Below, piece by piece: positions 23,705-35,540 of a DNA stretch of 64,000 nucleotides. The DNA comes from Harmonia axyridis. Taxonomy: Eukaryota > Arthropoda > Insecta > Coleoptera > Coccinellidae. Location: positions 26,450,501 to 26,514,500 of the forward strand of contig NC_059501.1 of NCBI RefSeq assembly GCF_914767665.1, read 5' to 3'. The notes under the pieces were generated by a model that saw only the letters and a program-made list of their open reading frames with translations, did not search any database and was not told where the DNA came from. The first letter of the stretch is position 1. Each line of letters starts with the position of its first letter. Position numbers and translations under genes: made by a program.

Positions 23705-24468
23705 CATTGAAATTGGCGTGGTGGGTGCCGTACGAGTTGAAGCCGAGAGATGTTGGACGACGTTTGTTTGCTTTTGAACTCCTGCTCACAAGGCAGAGAC
23801 GAAAGGCATTTATGCATCGCATTGTTACTGGAGACAAAAATTGAGTTAATTATGATAATCCCAAGCGCAGAAATTCATGGGGATATCCCGGCTATGCTTC
23901 CACGTCGACGGTCGAACCGAATATTTAGGGTTCCAAGGTTATGCTTAGTATTTGGTGGGATCAGCTCGGTGTAGTGTATTATGAGTTGTTAAAACCAACT
24001 GAAACAATCAGAGGCGATCGTTATCGAACGCAATCAATGCATTTGAGCGAGCATTGGTAGACGGCCGCAAAACAATGAGAGAAATAATAAAGTGATTTTA
24101 CAGCATGACAATACTGGAGCCCATGTTGCAAAAGTGATCAAGACATAAATGGAAACGTTGAAATGGGAAGTCATTTTTCACCATCGTATTCTCCAAACGT
24201 TGCTACCTGGGATTATCACTTGTTTCGAGCAATGGCACATGGCCTGGCTGACCAGCACTTCTGGTCTTATAAAGAAGTAAAAAATTGGATCGATTCTTGG
24301 ATCGCTTCAAAAGATTACTATTTTTTTCATCGTGGGATTCGTAAGGTGCCCGAAAGATGGGAGAAAGTAGTATGGCCAGTGATTGACAATATTTTGAATC
24401 ATGAATGTATATCCAGTTTTTCACAATAAAGCCTCGAATTTCTGAGAAAAATGGCGAAAGCAATGTTG
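23705..24468 (+). pseudogene. Mariner (DD34D-type) transposase, 5'-truncated
   Basis: The translation begins at the mariner WVPYEL box (23720-23737) and reads FMHRIVTGDKN, KVMLSIWWDQLGVVYYELLK, then PSYSPNVATWDYHLFRAMAH (third Asp, usually APSDYH) and KVPERWEKVV, ending at 24429. Internal stops and a frameshift interrupt 23841-24160. The 3' inverted end (AAAGCAATGTTG then TA) closes the element at 24468. The 5' third, including the helix-turn-helix, is absent and the fold-back element abuts the break. The same family supplies the deleted copy at 62604-63297. Confidence 0.85.
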
Positions 24469-24470
24469 TA

Positions 24471-25012
24471 CGCCTATCTACTAACTAATTCTGATTTAGA
24501 TCATTGTAGGACGGTACTGTATTTGAAGGTCACTATCCGATCACATCAAACCCTTCCTAGATTATTTCTCTGAAATTAGTCTCAAAGCTCCTACAAGTGC
24601 ACACAGTTACACCTTAACTAGGAGCATAGCAACAAAATCTTATAATGGAGATTTCACATGCTAATTTTGATAGTGTTCAAGTGATATCGAATCTTTCAAT
24701 TCGTTCATTGTCATTGTGCAGTCTTAAATGAATTATTGCTGAAATGAGACACGAAGAAAGGTCAAATCTGAAGTGGCTGTCACCTGAAATTAATCTGGCT
24801 AGTCAAGAATTCAAATCACTGATGATTCGTGAGGCATTTAATAGTGTGAATGAGTATATGGATTTCAAAAATATTTAATATTAATTTTATTATAATATGA
24901 CTTGTCCTATATCCACTATTGGGTCCAACAGGATCAATAAATTATTGTTATAATCAGTCGAAGTAATAAGAAGATTAAATGAAAAATATGTAACTATGGA
25001 ATAATGCAGAAT
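24471..25012. other. No gene recognised
   Basis: AT-rich sequence between a mariner end and a Tc1 end; nothing supportable seen. Confidence 0.55.
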
Positions 25013-25014
25013 TA

Positions 25015-26594
25015 CACTGCTCAACAATTGATAGGGATCACTTACTTGTTCTGAATTTATTTCTGAAATATTCGCTCCAAAATTATAAATTTAGTCCGAT
25101 ATCAGAGTATTTTCAGTTTATAATATGGTTCACTTGAGAAAAGAATGAAAAAATGGAAAGTTGGAGAGAAAAAAACACTTTATTAGGAACACTCAAAATT
25201 CTGTGTTTGAATAACATAAAAATTTTATGATGAAACCACAAGAAGGCTGAAGTTTCGGTTAAGCTAGTACCTAGTTGGTCCCCCACGAGCTCGTCTCAAG
25301 CATTCTACCCTACGAGGCATACTTTCGATCAAACGATTTATAAAATTTTGGGGCAAATTCGTCCAAATATCCCGTAAAGCGTTAGAAAGGTCCTCCAGGT
25401 TATTGATCGGTTGTTCTAAGGTTGACAATTGTCTAGACATCTCAGACCAGACATGTCCGATGCAATTCATGTCTGGAGAGCGAGCTGGCCAGTCCATCCT
25501 ATCAATAGCATGAGTTTCTAGCGCTTCATTAACCAGACGACTACGGTGTGGACGGGCATTATCGTCAATTAAAATGAAATTCTCGCCCACGGCAGCCGCA
25601 AACGGAACAATTATGGGTTCAATAATCATATCGTGATCTCTGGCTGGTCATGGTGGTGTTCTGCAGAACAACCAACTCTGTGCGTTGGTTCAAACAAATG
25701 CCTCCCCTTACACATATAGAACCTCCGCCAAAAGCTGTTGTGGGTACCATAAACTGTTCAGCATACCTTCGACCTCTTTCCCTCCAAGCAAGAATACGTC
25801 CATTGGAGTTGACCAAACGAAATCTAGACTCATCCGTAAATAAACATCGGCTCCAATCTTCAAGTGTCCAATTGCGGTGCTCCTCAACCCATTGCCATCG
25901 ATGAACCCGGTGTTCCCTATTCAAACGGAGATGTTGTACCCTCCTACGTGCTCTCAAACCACGAACATGTAGTCGTCGTCTTACAGTCTGGTTCGAAATT
26001 AGAACTCCTGTTGCAACTCTCAGTGATCTATTGAGCCCCGACGCCGGGTAAGTGGGATTTCTCCTAGCATTGAGGATCAAAAGACGATCTTGGGCAGCTG
26101 TTGTACTGCGCTGCCCACCTCCCCCATGAACATAAGCTACTGAGTCGTTTTGGATGAACCTATTCCAAGCCCGACTCACGACACTTTGCGAAACATTCAA
26201 CCGCCGGGACACTTCTCGCTGGGACAAACCTTCCTGTTTCCACCGTATGATTTGGTCCAGTTGCACAGGAGCCAAACGTCTTCTCGGCATGACTTATAAG
26301 CTGATATTGTTCTCATTTCTTCAATTATTGGCACCTTATGTGTTTGAACGAGAGAAAAAAACAGATTTAATAACAAATACCACATTGCTTTTCACTTCAC
26401 CTGTAACAGCCTACAGAAATAATCGATTTTGTGAACAAGAGCCGATGAAGTGAGGAAGACTTTGATATAATCAACTCAAAACATCTTACTTCTTCCTTAG
26501 AGAACATATAATGTACAGATATTCACGAGATAACTTGAAAAAAATACAAATGAAGAGAAGTTCATAAGTGATCCCTAGCAATTGTTGATCAGTG
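25015..26594 (-). mobile_element. Tc1-family element, nearly full length
   Basis: Inverted ends of roughly 28 bp (CACTGCTCAACAATTGATAG at 25015; CTAGCAATTGTTGATCAGTG ending 26594) are flanked by TA at 25013-25014 and 26595-26596. The 1,580-bp length and single minus-strand transposase are typical of Tc1-like elements. Confidence 0.9.
25264..26290 (-). pseudogene. Tc1-like transposase (frameshift, catalytic Glu lost)
   Basis: The first part (26290-25619) begins MPRRRLAPVQLDQIIRWKQ with a helix-turn-helix (LSQREVSRRLNVSQSVVSRA, about residues 18-37), a basic stretch (RGLRARRRVQHLRLNREH) and the first catalytic Asp in CLFTDESRF. After a frameshift near 25625 the rest (25629-25264) carries IDDNARPH (second Asp) and SPDMNCIGHVW. 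The usual form there is SPDLNPIEHLW: the catalytic Glu, 34 residues after the Asp, is Gly (codon GGA instead of GAA). Cut-and-paste activity is therefore lost on two counts, although the DNA-binding half is intact. The start is at the first Met, in the usual position for the family. Confidence 0.9.
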
Positions 26595-26596
26595 TA

Positions 26597-27775
26597 TTTC
26601 AGTGTTAAGAGTGTTATTACATTGAATTGGGTTTTGAAGAGCTTAATAGAAACGACAAAATCTAACGATGATACGTTTCGTGTGTTAAGTCGAAATATGA
26701 AATCTTTGAAACGATTTCTAGTAAAACCCTTTCAGATTCTTCATCGAAATCTAGTCTCAACGAAGAAGTAATGCAAGAATCGATTGAGAAGCTTCCTTAC
26801 TCGAAATAACCCCATGAGCATTACAAATCTTGTCGTTGAATTTGAAATAACACATCTTTCCCTTCCGAGAGAATTTTATTAGAGAATACCCAATTGTGAC
26901 TCTGCATCCGTCCGCTGTAACGCATAAATTTTCATTGCTCTAATAAATTGAGAACATCCGAACTGGAGATATATTTTCAGTATGATAATAGACTCACTTA
27001 CAAGATACGACCAGTATATCATTCTGATGTATGGTCTTCCACTCCCTCTTAGGTATAATAATAACTTCAAACGATAAAATACGGACCTCGCTTTAAATTT
27101 GAATACAATTATATGGAGGAAATTGGGTTTCAGATGGAATAATAAAAGAATTCGGACGCGGCGTGGCTCTGGACTGAATAACTGCGCGAATTGATACTCC
27201 CAGATATAAAATTCGAACACTTCATAAAAAATAATGGTTTCGGTTATCACGTTGTCTGCGGATGAAGTTCATCTTATGTTCTTTGCTTCGAACTGGTTTT
27301 TGCACGTTATGAACCTTGATATGCCATTTAAATGTATTCGTTCCCCGAACACACTGCTCTTTCTATCAATTGAGCCGGGAATTGTCACAAACCATAAGAT
27401 TCTACTCTGTGAATCTTACCGTCCATTCGTTGTAAACACAATAATTGAGAAGGGAAAAACGTAAGAAATGAATATTTCAAGGTAGGTTTAGTTTTTATAT
27501 GGACAAAATTCGACTAGGTGTTCTATAAATATGGCCAATCAAAATTTTGTTTGACTTTGGTATTCAGATGTAAAAAAGCAGTTTCAAGCTTTTTGTGAAA
27601 TTTCATTATGATCGCGTAAACAGAGCCAGAGGAATCTCACGAAGAATATCGAAAAAAAACTCAATATTTCAGTGATTTTTTCTCTCGTCTTAACAACCAC
27701 CAATCACAAACTCTCAATTTTTATTTAAAAACGGTTTCTAGAGGGGAAAATTGTATGACAGCAACCGTCAACAGT
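26597..27775. other. No gene recognised
   Basis: Mixed AT-rich and unique DNA. The frames at 26879-27250 (minus) and 27234-27464 (plus) show no motif I can name and lack flanking splice evidence. Confidence 0.45.
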
Positions 27776-27779
27776 TTTT

Positions 27780-28690
27780 TCGGGATTCTTCTTCTTAGTA
27801 CGCCGTCTCCTAACGAAGGTTGGCGATCCATCTGGCAATCAAAACTCTAGATGCAGCTGCCTTAAAAATGTCGGTGGAGGTGCAACCAAACCATCTTCTC
27901 AAATCCTTCAGCCAAGAATTTTGTCTTCTCCCCACCGATCTTCTGCCCTGTATCTTTCCTTCTATCATCAACCTAAGAAGCTCATATTTCTCACCCCTCA
28001 TCACATGTCCTATGTATCTGGTCTTTCTTTCTTTGATACTGAAAAGGAGCTCAAGTGGTTTACGCATTAAGGAAAGTACTCTCTCATTGGTCATTTTTTG
28101 CACCCAAGATATCCGCAACATGCGTCTATAAAGGTACATCTCAAATGCCTTCAGTTTCTTCTCTGTAGTTGGATCGAGAGTCCATCCTTCACACCCATAT
28201 AACAAAATGGAAAAAACAGCATCTTACCATTCGCATTCGGAGGTCCAGTGCTATCTCAGGTTTCGTAAAGAACTGTTTCATGTTCATAAAGGCCTTTCTG
28301 GCTTGGTCAATACGTGATCTTATTTCTATTTTAGGGTCGCATTGGCTGTTGATGTTCGTGCCCAAATATTTGAAGGAATTTACCTGTTCTATAGTGCGCC
28401 CGTTTATTTTTATTTGCGCAGTTATACTTGTTTTTGAAAAAACAAGTAGCTTTGTTTTCGCCTCGTTGATAAAGAGGCCATATTCTTCACCGGATCTAAC
28501 AATATCGTTCATCAGTATTTGCAGATCCTCTAAATTATCTGCAAGAACTACGGTATCATCGGCGTATCTTAAGTTTTTGACTACGACACCATTTACCTTA
28601 ATGCCTTCTGATCTTTTCTCTGAAGCTTCCCTAAAAATAACCTCGGAGTAAATATTAAACAGCAACGGAGACAGGATGCAGCCCTACAGG
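27780..28690 (-). pseudogene. RTE-like LINE reverse transcriptase, 5'-truncated
   Basis: Reads from CILSPLLFNIYSEVIF at about 28680 through the catalytic box LRYADDTVVLADN (near 28545-28585), MNDIVRSGEEYGLFINEAKT and NSFKYLGTNINSQ. A frameshift near 28200 leads to MLYGCEGWTL, FEMYLYRRMLRISWVQKMTN, RYIGHVMRGEKYELLRLMIEG and RRSVGRRQNSWLKDLRRWFG. A stop lies just upstream of GCILSP and the N-terminal endonuclease and RT fingers are missing. The 3' end is an AAG trinucleotide run near 27788-27795. Length, YADD motif and tail fit RTE-clade LINEs, which prime reverse transcription at a nicked target. Confidence 0.85.
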
Positions 28691-29519
28691 ATTACCAGCA
28701 GCAAAACTTGACAGCTAATGTCATGGAAAATTAAAATATCTTTGAAAACAAGTGATAATGAAAAAATCGAAATAACACAATGCGAAGTAATACTTTTTCA
28801 ACAAAAAGCATACGTGCAGGTACAAAAATCCTCGTCTTCGTCTCGGTTTATTGTTACCACCAGCACTCATAATTTTTGTTAAATATTTCTCAGCAACGTA
28901 TTTTTTCGATTTTTTTGGGAGAAATTAGATGCCCTCATAATAATACTCACGAAAATAAATCCGATCGAGTTGATATTTTGTAGATATGTACACATGAAAT
29001 AATAATTTCATTCATTGTTCAAAATTTCTAATTTATTCATCAGAACAGAACTATAAAAAATCCATGTGAATTGAATGTTGATGGGGTAACCGGAACATAG
29101 AATATTCAAACAGGATATCAAGAAAATAATCAAATATTTCCCAAACAATAGATCGGACGATTTATTTTATGTTTTCATGGCATTCAGCTTTTAATATAAA
29201 ATAGATATGCCATCAATCAGAAATCGTTACTACAATAAATTCTCGATTGCCCTTCTCCATTACACTCCTCATTCCCATATTTCTCATTTATGGCGATAAA
29301 GTCACTATTTCTCGACATATGTCCAGTTGAACGTGAGGTTGCTTGATTATTTCTTGTTGATGTATGTTATTATTCCCGATAAGTTATTACGCAAATTGAA
29401 ATCCAATCAAAATTATAGTGCAGCTTCATGTTAAACTCGAGGAATAGTGACTTTAACTTTAACGCTATAGATGAAGAGTACGGTCTTCACATAGATATTA
29501 TTGGGGATAGATTAGTCAT
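28691..29519. other. No gene recognised
   Basis: AT-rich with no supportable feature. Confidence 0.55.
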
Positions 29520-29520
29520 T

Positions 29521-30130
29521 TTATGATTTGAATGGGTAACTCATTCTTAAATTGAATGTGCTAAGGAATTCATATTTAAAAAATAATACAAAATTTTTCA
29601 ACACATTAGTGACACTTATGGAAACAATTGATAAATGAGAATTAAATATGCAATCTAGTGTTTTTTTTACATTACAGTCCTTTAATGCTTTGAATGAGTA
29701 ACTCATTCTCAAATCAAAACTGCTAAGAAATCAATTATAATCCTGAAAGGTATTGAAAAATTTTCCAACACAATTAGTTACACTTATGGAAACAATAAGA
29801 CCGAAATGTGGAATCTGGTGTTATTTCTAAATTAATGCTATGTAACTCTATTTCAAATCAAAACAGCTAAGAAATCCATATTCAACACATTAATGACACT
29901 TATGGAAACAATTGAAAAATTAGACCTAATTATTAAATCGTGTGTTTTTTCTAGATACGTGGTTTGATGCTTCGAATGAGAAGCGAAGTCTCATATGAAA
30001 ACTACTAAGAATTCCATATACAAAAGATATCAAAAATTACACATATTAGTGACACTTATGGAGGCAATTGAGAAATGAGATTTAAATATGGAATCTAGTA
30101 ATTTTTTACATTTCCATATGGTCCTTTCAT
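29521..30130. repeat. Degenerate tandem repeat, about 115-170-bp units
   Basis: The phrase ACACTTATGGAAACAATTG or a close variant recurs at about 29610, 29780, 29895 and 30051 (the last as GGAGGCAATTG). It is accompanied by repeated AATGAGTAACTCATTCT-like and CTAAGAAATCCATAT-like phrases. Successive copies have diverged and carry indels, so this is an old local tandem array rather than an active satellite. Confidence 0.75.
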
Positions 30131-31730
30131 TATAAAAAAACCTATTTCCCCAAAAAATGGTTTTTCACAATCTTACGGCAATTCCGAATTGTCAGACCTC
30201 GATCATCATTCGATAATTATGTACAATACATATTATCTCATGTCCTGCTGACATTTTTACGGTATTCCTATATTTTCAAAATTACAGAGAACTCTATTCG
30301 AGTATAGTACATATGATAAAAATATATTCACAGTTGATGCTTATTATTGACGCATATTATTCATGACCAAGAGAACTAACTAGGTCTACTCAAATTTTAC
30401 TGCTACACGAGGAAAATACTTTCCATATCGATAATTGGCCTGAATCTTTACAGCTATGTTGTTCGAAAATAACAAATATTCAGTAATTTGAACCAGTGTT
30501 ATCTCATCAGTGAAAAGAAAAGCTTAGAAAGCGATAAATATTTACCGATTTCCCTGTGCCATCGCCTCGATAGCTGGGTGTGAAAACTATTAGCTAAGTG
30601 CAAAGTTATCTTGACATAAAAATTGATAACCGACGAGTTTGAAAAGCGTAATTCCTCTTATAGAAATTGATGGAGTTTCAGACTTTGGGAGTTGTTATAT
30701 ATCATCGCCGTATTCGAGAGCCTGATGACGTGGTATTTTGATGGCACGTCAATAATTCAATGATTTAGTGGTATGGGTAGAAATAAAACTTTCGACTTGA
30801 GGGATGAACTCTAGCTGAAAAATGATTGCTGGTTCATGCACAGATGGGTGAGCGAATGCTCGTTTTCTTCAATGATGGTTCAAGTAAAGCAATTTAATAT
30901 GTTGCAGGAAACAGCTGCAAACATCTTATGGAATAGAATACATTTTCTACGTATTTACCATCACAAGAGTAACAAATTCGAACTTTTGACCTCCAATTTT
31001 GAAATATCAGCTCAAAAAATGCATTTCAAATCATGTGAAATAATTTTGGCTTCGGGTTAAATTGTCTGTCGGTCTGTGTTTCCGCACTTCCTTGTGGCAG
31101 CTTAAGCTTCTGAAATTTGATCTGATATCGATGAAATTTGTTATGGGTATCTTGTTTGGGCGGCCTTTGAATAGTAGATGAATTTTTTACTCTCAAAAGT
31201 GATCTAAATTCTTTTCTACCTTCCGTACACTTCTGAAGCAAAATCAGAGAAAATTATTAACGATAATATTTAGTAATACTTTCTAGTTAAGATTTTCTAG
31301 ATAGTTTCTTTATGATCTGATTTTGATTGGCAAGGACTGTTGTTGACGAAATTTTTTTTTGAAAATTCGAATAATTCATTATATTATTCACTGTGCATAT
31401 TAGGACTGCTATCAGTCACAATACGAAACAATATACTTAAAATTTCTGTAGGTTGAAATCAACTCATTTTAAATGACCAAAACTATTTCGACAAAATTCC
31501 TATATTTTAGAATAAATGTGATTACACCAGTAGAATAAATAAGGTGTGGCATTTCAAAGAAGATGGTCACCAGACAATGATTTAATGGTAATGAATATTG
31601 AAAGTCATATTGCTCGAGCAAATAAATAATGAAAATCTTAATATTCGTGGACTAATTTTTAGTTTTTTAACTTGATTTCAAATACTGAAATCGGATTCAT
31701 CAAGTAAAACTGGTGATTGCTCGAGTGCTC
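30131..31730. other. No gene recognised
   Basis: AT-rich DNA. The frames at 30836-31060 and 31026-31241 have no recognisable content. Confidence 0.5.
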
Positions 31731-31734
31731 TTGG

Positions 31735-31850
31735 AGCTCTCTTCTTGCCATCTCCTAGACGGAGGTTGGCAATCATCATTGCTATCTTCACTGCTGCTTT
31801 GAAAAGTTGGTTACAAGTGCATCCGAACCACTATCTCAGGTTTCGCAACT
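31735..31850 (-). pseudogene. RTE-like LINE 3' fragment
   Basis: About 110 bases resemble the 3' coding end of the RTE copy at 27.8 kb (plus-strand phrases GGAGGTTGGCAATCATCAT and AAGTTGGTTACAAGTGCATC align with its GAAGGTTGGCGATCCATCT and AATGTCGGTGGAGGTGCAAC). It encodes the same WF-CTS/ALKAA-I-AN-R region on the minus strand. Everything upstream is missing. Confidence 0.65.
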
Positions 31851-33530
31851 ATAACATTGGTCTTCTTTGGTATCTGCTTTTTATTATATCTGTATTTAGA
31901 ATGGTTTTGTGCAAATTTTTTGTTAGTATTCATAATATTAGTACTCTTCATTCCTCTACCTGTTCAACTTTTCATGGTTATACAAAATATCACTAAACCT
32001 TTTCAACTTTAAATGGTGACTTAACAAAATTAAATTGGGAATTCACAAATTCAAATTGGGACTAAACACATTCAAAGTAGAACGACATTTATTGCTCTTT
32101 AATTTGATTTTTTTTTATTGAACTCAAGCATTTCTGTATGTCAAAAGGAAGTATCTATACCAAAGTTTAATTCGAAAATTATAACTAAAAGAATATTTTC
32201 AAAATTAAAATTCATTTATGGATCGCAATGAACTCTGTTTAAATTGATTCCGTACCATTTTTTTTAATATAGGGCAGATTTTCGAATCAACCTTTTGGTA
32301 TACTGCAGTCACTCGTTATTCATTTATTTTTGACATGAGAAAATGTAAATAAAAAGTACATATAATTAATTCACATAGAAATGAATATTGTCTCAATTTG
32401 AATAATTTCCAATTTGAATTTATTTATTTCCAATTTGAAAGTGTTCAGCCCAAATTTGAATTTGATTGTTCAATTTGGTCTTGAATCTCCCTTTTCCTTT
32501 TATAATAACTAAGGAAATCACTATTTTTCATAAAATAAACATTGTCATAAACAAGACACTATACATATAAAAAGCAAGAAATGATTTTTTACATTCGGCC
32601 TTATAATTCTCACAGCTCTTCTTTGCAATCTGAATATCCTTTCTGTACCAGAAAATCCCCCCAAATCCAAACACAATAGTGCAGACGTGACTCAATAAGA
32701 CTATGGTAAGCACTTTTTATGACCTTACTGGAAACAGTTTCTGTAAGATTTCGTAAAAGAAATACTCTCCTGATTTAATGTTCGTTCAAGTGCGAGCTCC
32801 AGGTCAGAGCTGGGTCGAGAAATAATCCCAGAAATCTCAAGGAGAAAATATAAACAAAACATCTACGTAGGATTCGAATACAATATCTGATGATGAGCTA
32901 ATATCTGACAAATTTTGTGCCCTATGTGTTTCATGCTTATATTTTAATCTCAATAAATATAATTCCTATTTTTCTATTAATTAAAAGACATATAAAACAG
33001 TGAGACATAATTTTTGTGAACGCTCTCTCCTAAAAACAACGGCCTTATTTTATTATTACACTCAACACCCTTATCATGACCGACTTTCCTCAACATGTAT
33101 GACGACCTTTAGCCCTCATCGCAACGACCTTGCCAGTACGTAGGCTCGAATTGATTCCTACGTTCGGCTGCTGCTGCAATTATATCTTGAAATGCGATCC
33201 TTTTCTTTCGGATCGGAGATGGATATTATAGTCTGGCGAGAAACCAGGTCGAATTTCGAATTTCCCAGAAGAATACAGACTTCAACTACACTTGTAGGAA
33301 TACTTACAATCGGATCTTCATGCCCTATGCGTTTCAATATGCGTTCCAATATCCCGTTCCCGTTCTCAAAGAGCCCATAGCTCCACCGAAGTTATTCCAC
33401 CTTCCGTCCTATATTACAAAGAAAGCGGAAGATGATTACATCCCGAGGAGATGTTGGAATATGGGCGAGCTCAATGCGCTCTCCGTCCTATATTGATTCG
33501 GAAATATTGATGGGTATGAATAAGGAAAGA
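31851..33530. other. No gene; GC-richer island 33060-33500
   Basis: No supported gene. 33060-33500 is more GC-balanced and unique-looking and contains opposing short frames without recognisable motifs. It could be host non-coding DNA. Confidence 0.45.
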
Positions 33531-33706
33531 TGGGTACTCGCATACATAGGACCGATTTCGTGCATTATGAAGAACTAGAAGCAATTTATATTCGGGATTA
33601 TTGCCTCTGTGTTACTTACAGGCTGATCCGACGTGAACATGACATTTATTCCAGTTGAGTAATTTTTGGATTTGGAAACCAAAAGATTGGAATTGACCGA
33701 ATTTAT
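33531..33706. repeat. 176-bp direct repeat, left copy
   Basis: Matches 36775-36951 in the same orientation with scattered substitutions (shared phrase ACATAGGACCGATTTCGTGC). The two copies bracket the hAT/Penelope block. Confidence 0.85.
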
Positions 33707-34053
33707 ACTGTAGTGACTCTGTCTGCTCACAGATGGCGCTGAGGGTGTTCACACCACACTACTTCGGTCCCGGCCGATTTAAACGAGTCGTTGCACCGGG
33801 TCATTTGAAATGACTTTTTTATTCATTTCTGGAATGGGTGTTACCACAATTTGTGGATTTAAATGAATTTTTCAAAAGCGATATATGTAGTTATTATAAC
33901 CAATTTGCATGATGAAAAGAAAAAACATATAAATATTTACTATTTGCATATGTGGATCCACAATACATTAGACGAACAAATTTGGAGAATATTGAACCGG
34001 GTAATCAGGAAAAATTTATTCATTTCGAGAATATGTATTAAGGAATTGCGGTC
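33707..34053. other. Unassigned sequence before the hAT relic
   Basis: Likely the upstream part of the hAT element, but the protein at 33863-34060 is not clearly hAT-like and no hAT terminal repeat could be identified here. Confidence 0.35.
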
Positions 34054-34284
34054 ATGCTGAATATAGAAAAATTGAGCCAGGCCCAGGACCATAAACTAGA
34101 TTTTTATGAGAGATGTCGACGTTTCTCAATAGAATCTTGTTTGCAAATTCGTAAAAGATACAACTTTTCGGACCCGGTAATGAGTAAAATAAATATTTTG
34201 AATAAAAATGATATTCCCATTAGCAATAATCGTCTGTTTCAACTTATGAAAGAATTACCCCGAATTTGTGGTTCCCAGGAATAT
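34054..34284 (+). pseudogene. hAT transposase relic, part 1 (interrupted)
   Basis: The frame reads HKLDFYERCRRFSIESCLQI, then RKRYNFSDPVMSKINILNKN and MKELPRICGSQEY, the region before the C-terminal dimerisation domain in hAT transposases. It is cut at 34284 by the Penelope-like insertion and resumes at 36075; the two parts are joined by a 14-bp duplication. The upstream BED and catalytic regions were not recognised. Confidence 0.7.
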
Positions 34285-34324
34285 TTTTTTGTATTGGTAT
34301 TATGGTCATTCAGTGTCCAAAACT

Positions 34325-34791
34325 GCTAAGCTTTCGGAATATTTTATTCCATCATCCGGGCTACTACAAAAATTACAATAAAAAGATGTGTAAAACATAA
34401 CTCTCAAAATAAACAAAACTTTTCACTTACAGAATTTGAAAATTTGAAAAGAAATAAAAAAATCGATCTTGTAAGGCTAAGACAATTCATCAGCATGCCA
34501 GTACAAAAGTCATTTTTTTTTTATACATTCCTGTCTTATTGAATTTAATTTATGATCTTTATATCTATGTTGTCAATATGATAAACAATGGTCTCATTCG
34601 ATTTAAAAACGTAACCATACAATCTCGTCTGCAACACGTAATACATCAATTTCAACAAAAAAAAAGACATACAATGACAAACACAAATATAAATTAAATT
34701 TTCGTCACTCGTCTCTAGGTCCTTCGTAGTTTGGTTCTCTATTCGGGCATGTCAGTAGGTAGGTATATATATATTACTTAAGTTCTGCGTG
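34325..34791. repeat. Penelope terminal repeat (pLTR), left, inverted
   Basis: Reverse complement of 35541-36007 with a modest number of differences (for example CATGTCAGTAGG against CCTACTGACATG at the inner ends). It carries a hammerhead-like core on the minus strand. Confidence 0.85.
34332..34358 (-). ncRNA. Hammerhead-like core, left copy (mutated)
   Basis: On the minus strand this is CGGATGA, a short GGAAT/ATTCC stem, then GAAA: the hammerhead core with one substitution in the CUGAUGA box. Probably inactive. Confidence 0.4.
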
Positions 34792-35530
34792 TCTGATCTT
34801 CTGTTTACTGCATCTTTTTCTCTATTTATGTGTATCATCTCCAATATTAGTCTTTTATTATATTTTGTATGTTTGTCCTGTATCTCCACTTCTTCAAAAT
34901 CAAATGTATGTCCTTTCTCCACAGAATGCTGTGCCAATGCACATCTCTGGTTGTTGCTTCTTATATCACTTTTATGTTATGAAATCCTACTTTTTAACCA
35001 TTGTTTTGTTTGTCCTATGTATTTACCCTCGCAGTCTTTGCAGTTGATTTTATAAATTATGTTTGATTGGAGCAATTTTGGTGTTTTGTCCTTTAATTTG
35101 CTATATAAATTTTGACTGTTTTTAAATTGTACTGTGCAATTTTTATGTTTTGTGTTTTAAAGCAATTTATGACCTTATTTGTCAATTTTCCCACATTAGC
35201 TATGCTTCCAAATTTAATTTCCTCAGTATTAGAAATTACTTCTGGTGGAGGTGCTGCATTACTTATGTTACTTTGTAGTGTTGAATGCATTATCTTGGAT
35301 ATTAATCTTCTCGGATATGAATTTTCTTCCAGAATAGATTTAGTTCTTTTTTACAGATCTTTAAAAATGTTGGGTGACAAATTCTCAATAATCTTCTGTT
35401 CATTTCTTTGATACAATTTAATTTCGTTTTCATAGGGTGGTCGGAATGATAAAATTGATGATCTTATTGGACGCTGTGGGTTTTCTGTACCATTTCAGAT
35501 GGATTTTGTTATGTACTCTAAATAATCTGG
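34752..35530 (-). pseudogene. Penelope RT C-terminus plus GIY-YIG endonuclease
   Basis: Reading right to left: an RT-end-like segment (KWYRKPTASNKIINF near 35470-35520), a linker with stops and frameshifts, then the endonuclease. The latter shows LYSKLKDKTPKLLQSNIIYK-like sequence, INCKDCEGKYIGQTKQWL (the YIG box) and SDIRSNNQ. In the frame 34937-34752 it continues MAQHSVEKGHTFDFEEVEI and KYNKRLILEMIHINRE. The GIY-YIG nuclease of Penelope elements nicks the target to prime reverse transcription. The catalytic RT domain is missing and a stop follows KSRIS, so the copy is dead. Confidence 0.85.
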
Positions 35531-35540
35531 TGTCTAATAG

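Noticed and set aside
28169..28651. Long plus-strand frame of 160 codons
   Set aside because: It lies opposite the RTE reverse transcriptase, whose YADD and YLG motifs are on the minus strand; the plus frame is a shadow.
29521..30130. CRISPR-like array
   Set aside because: Repeats are long, diverged and irregularly spaced, with no unique spacers, and the genome is eukaryotic.
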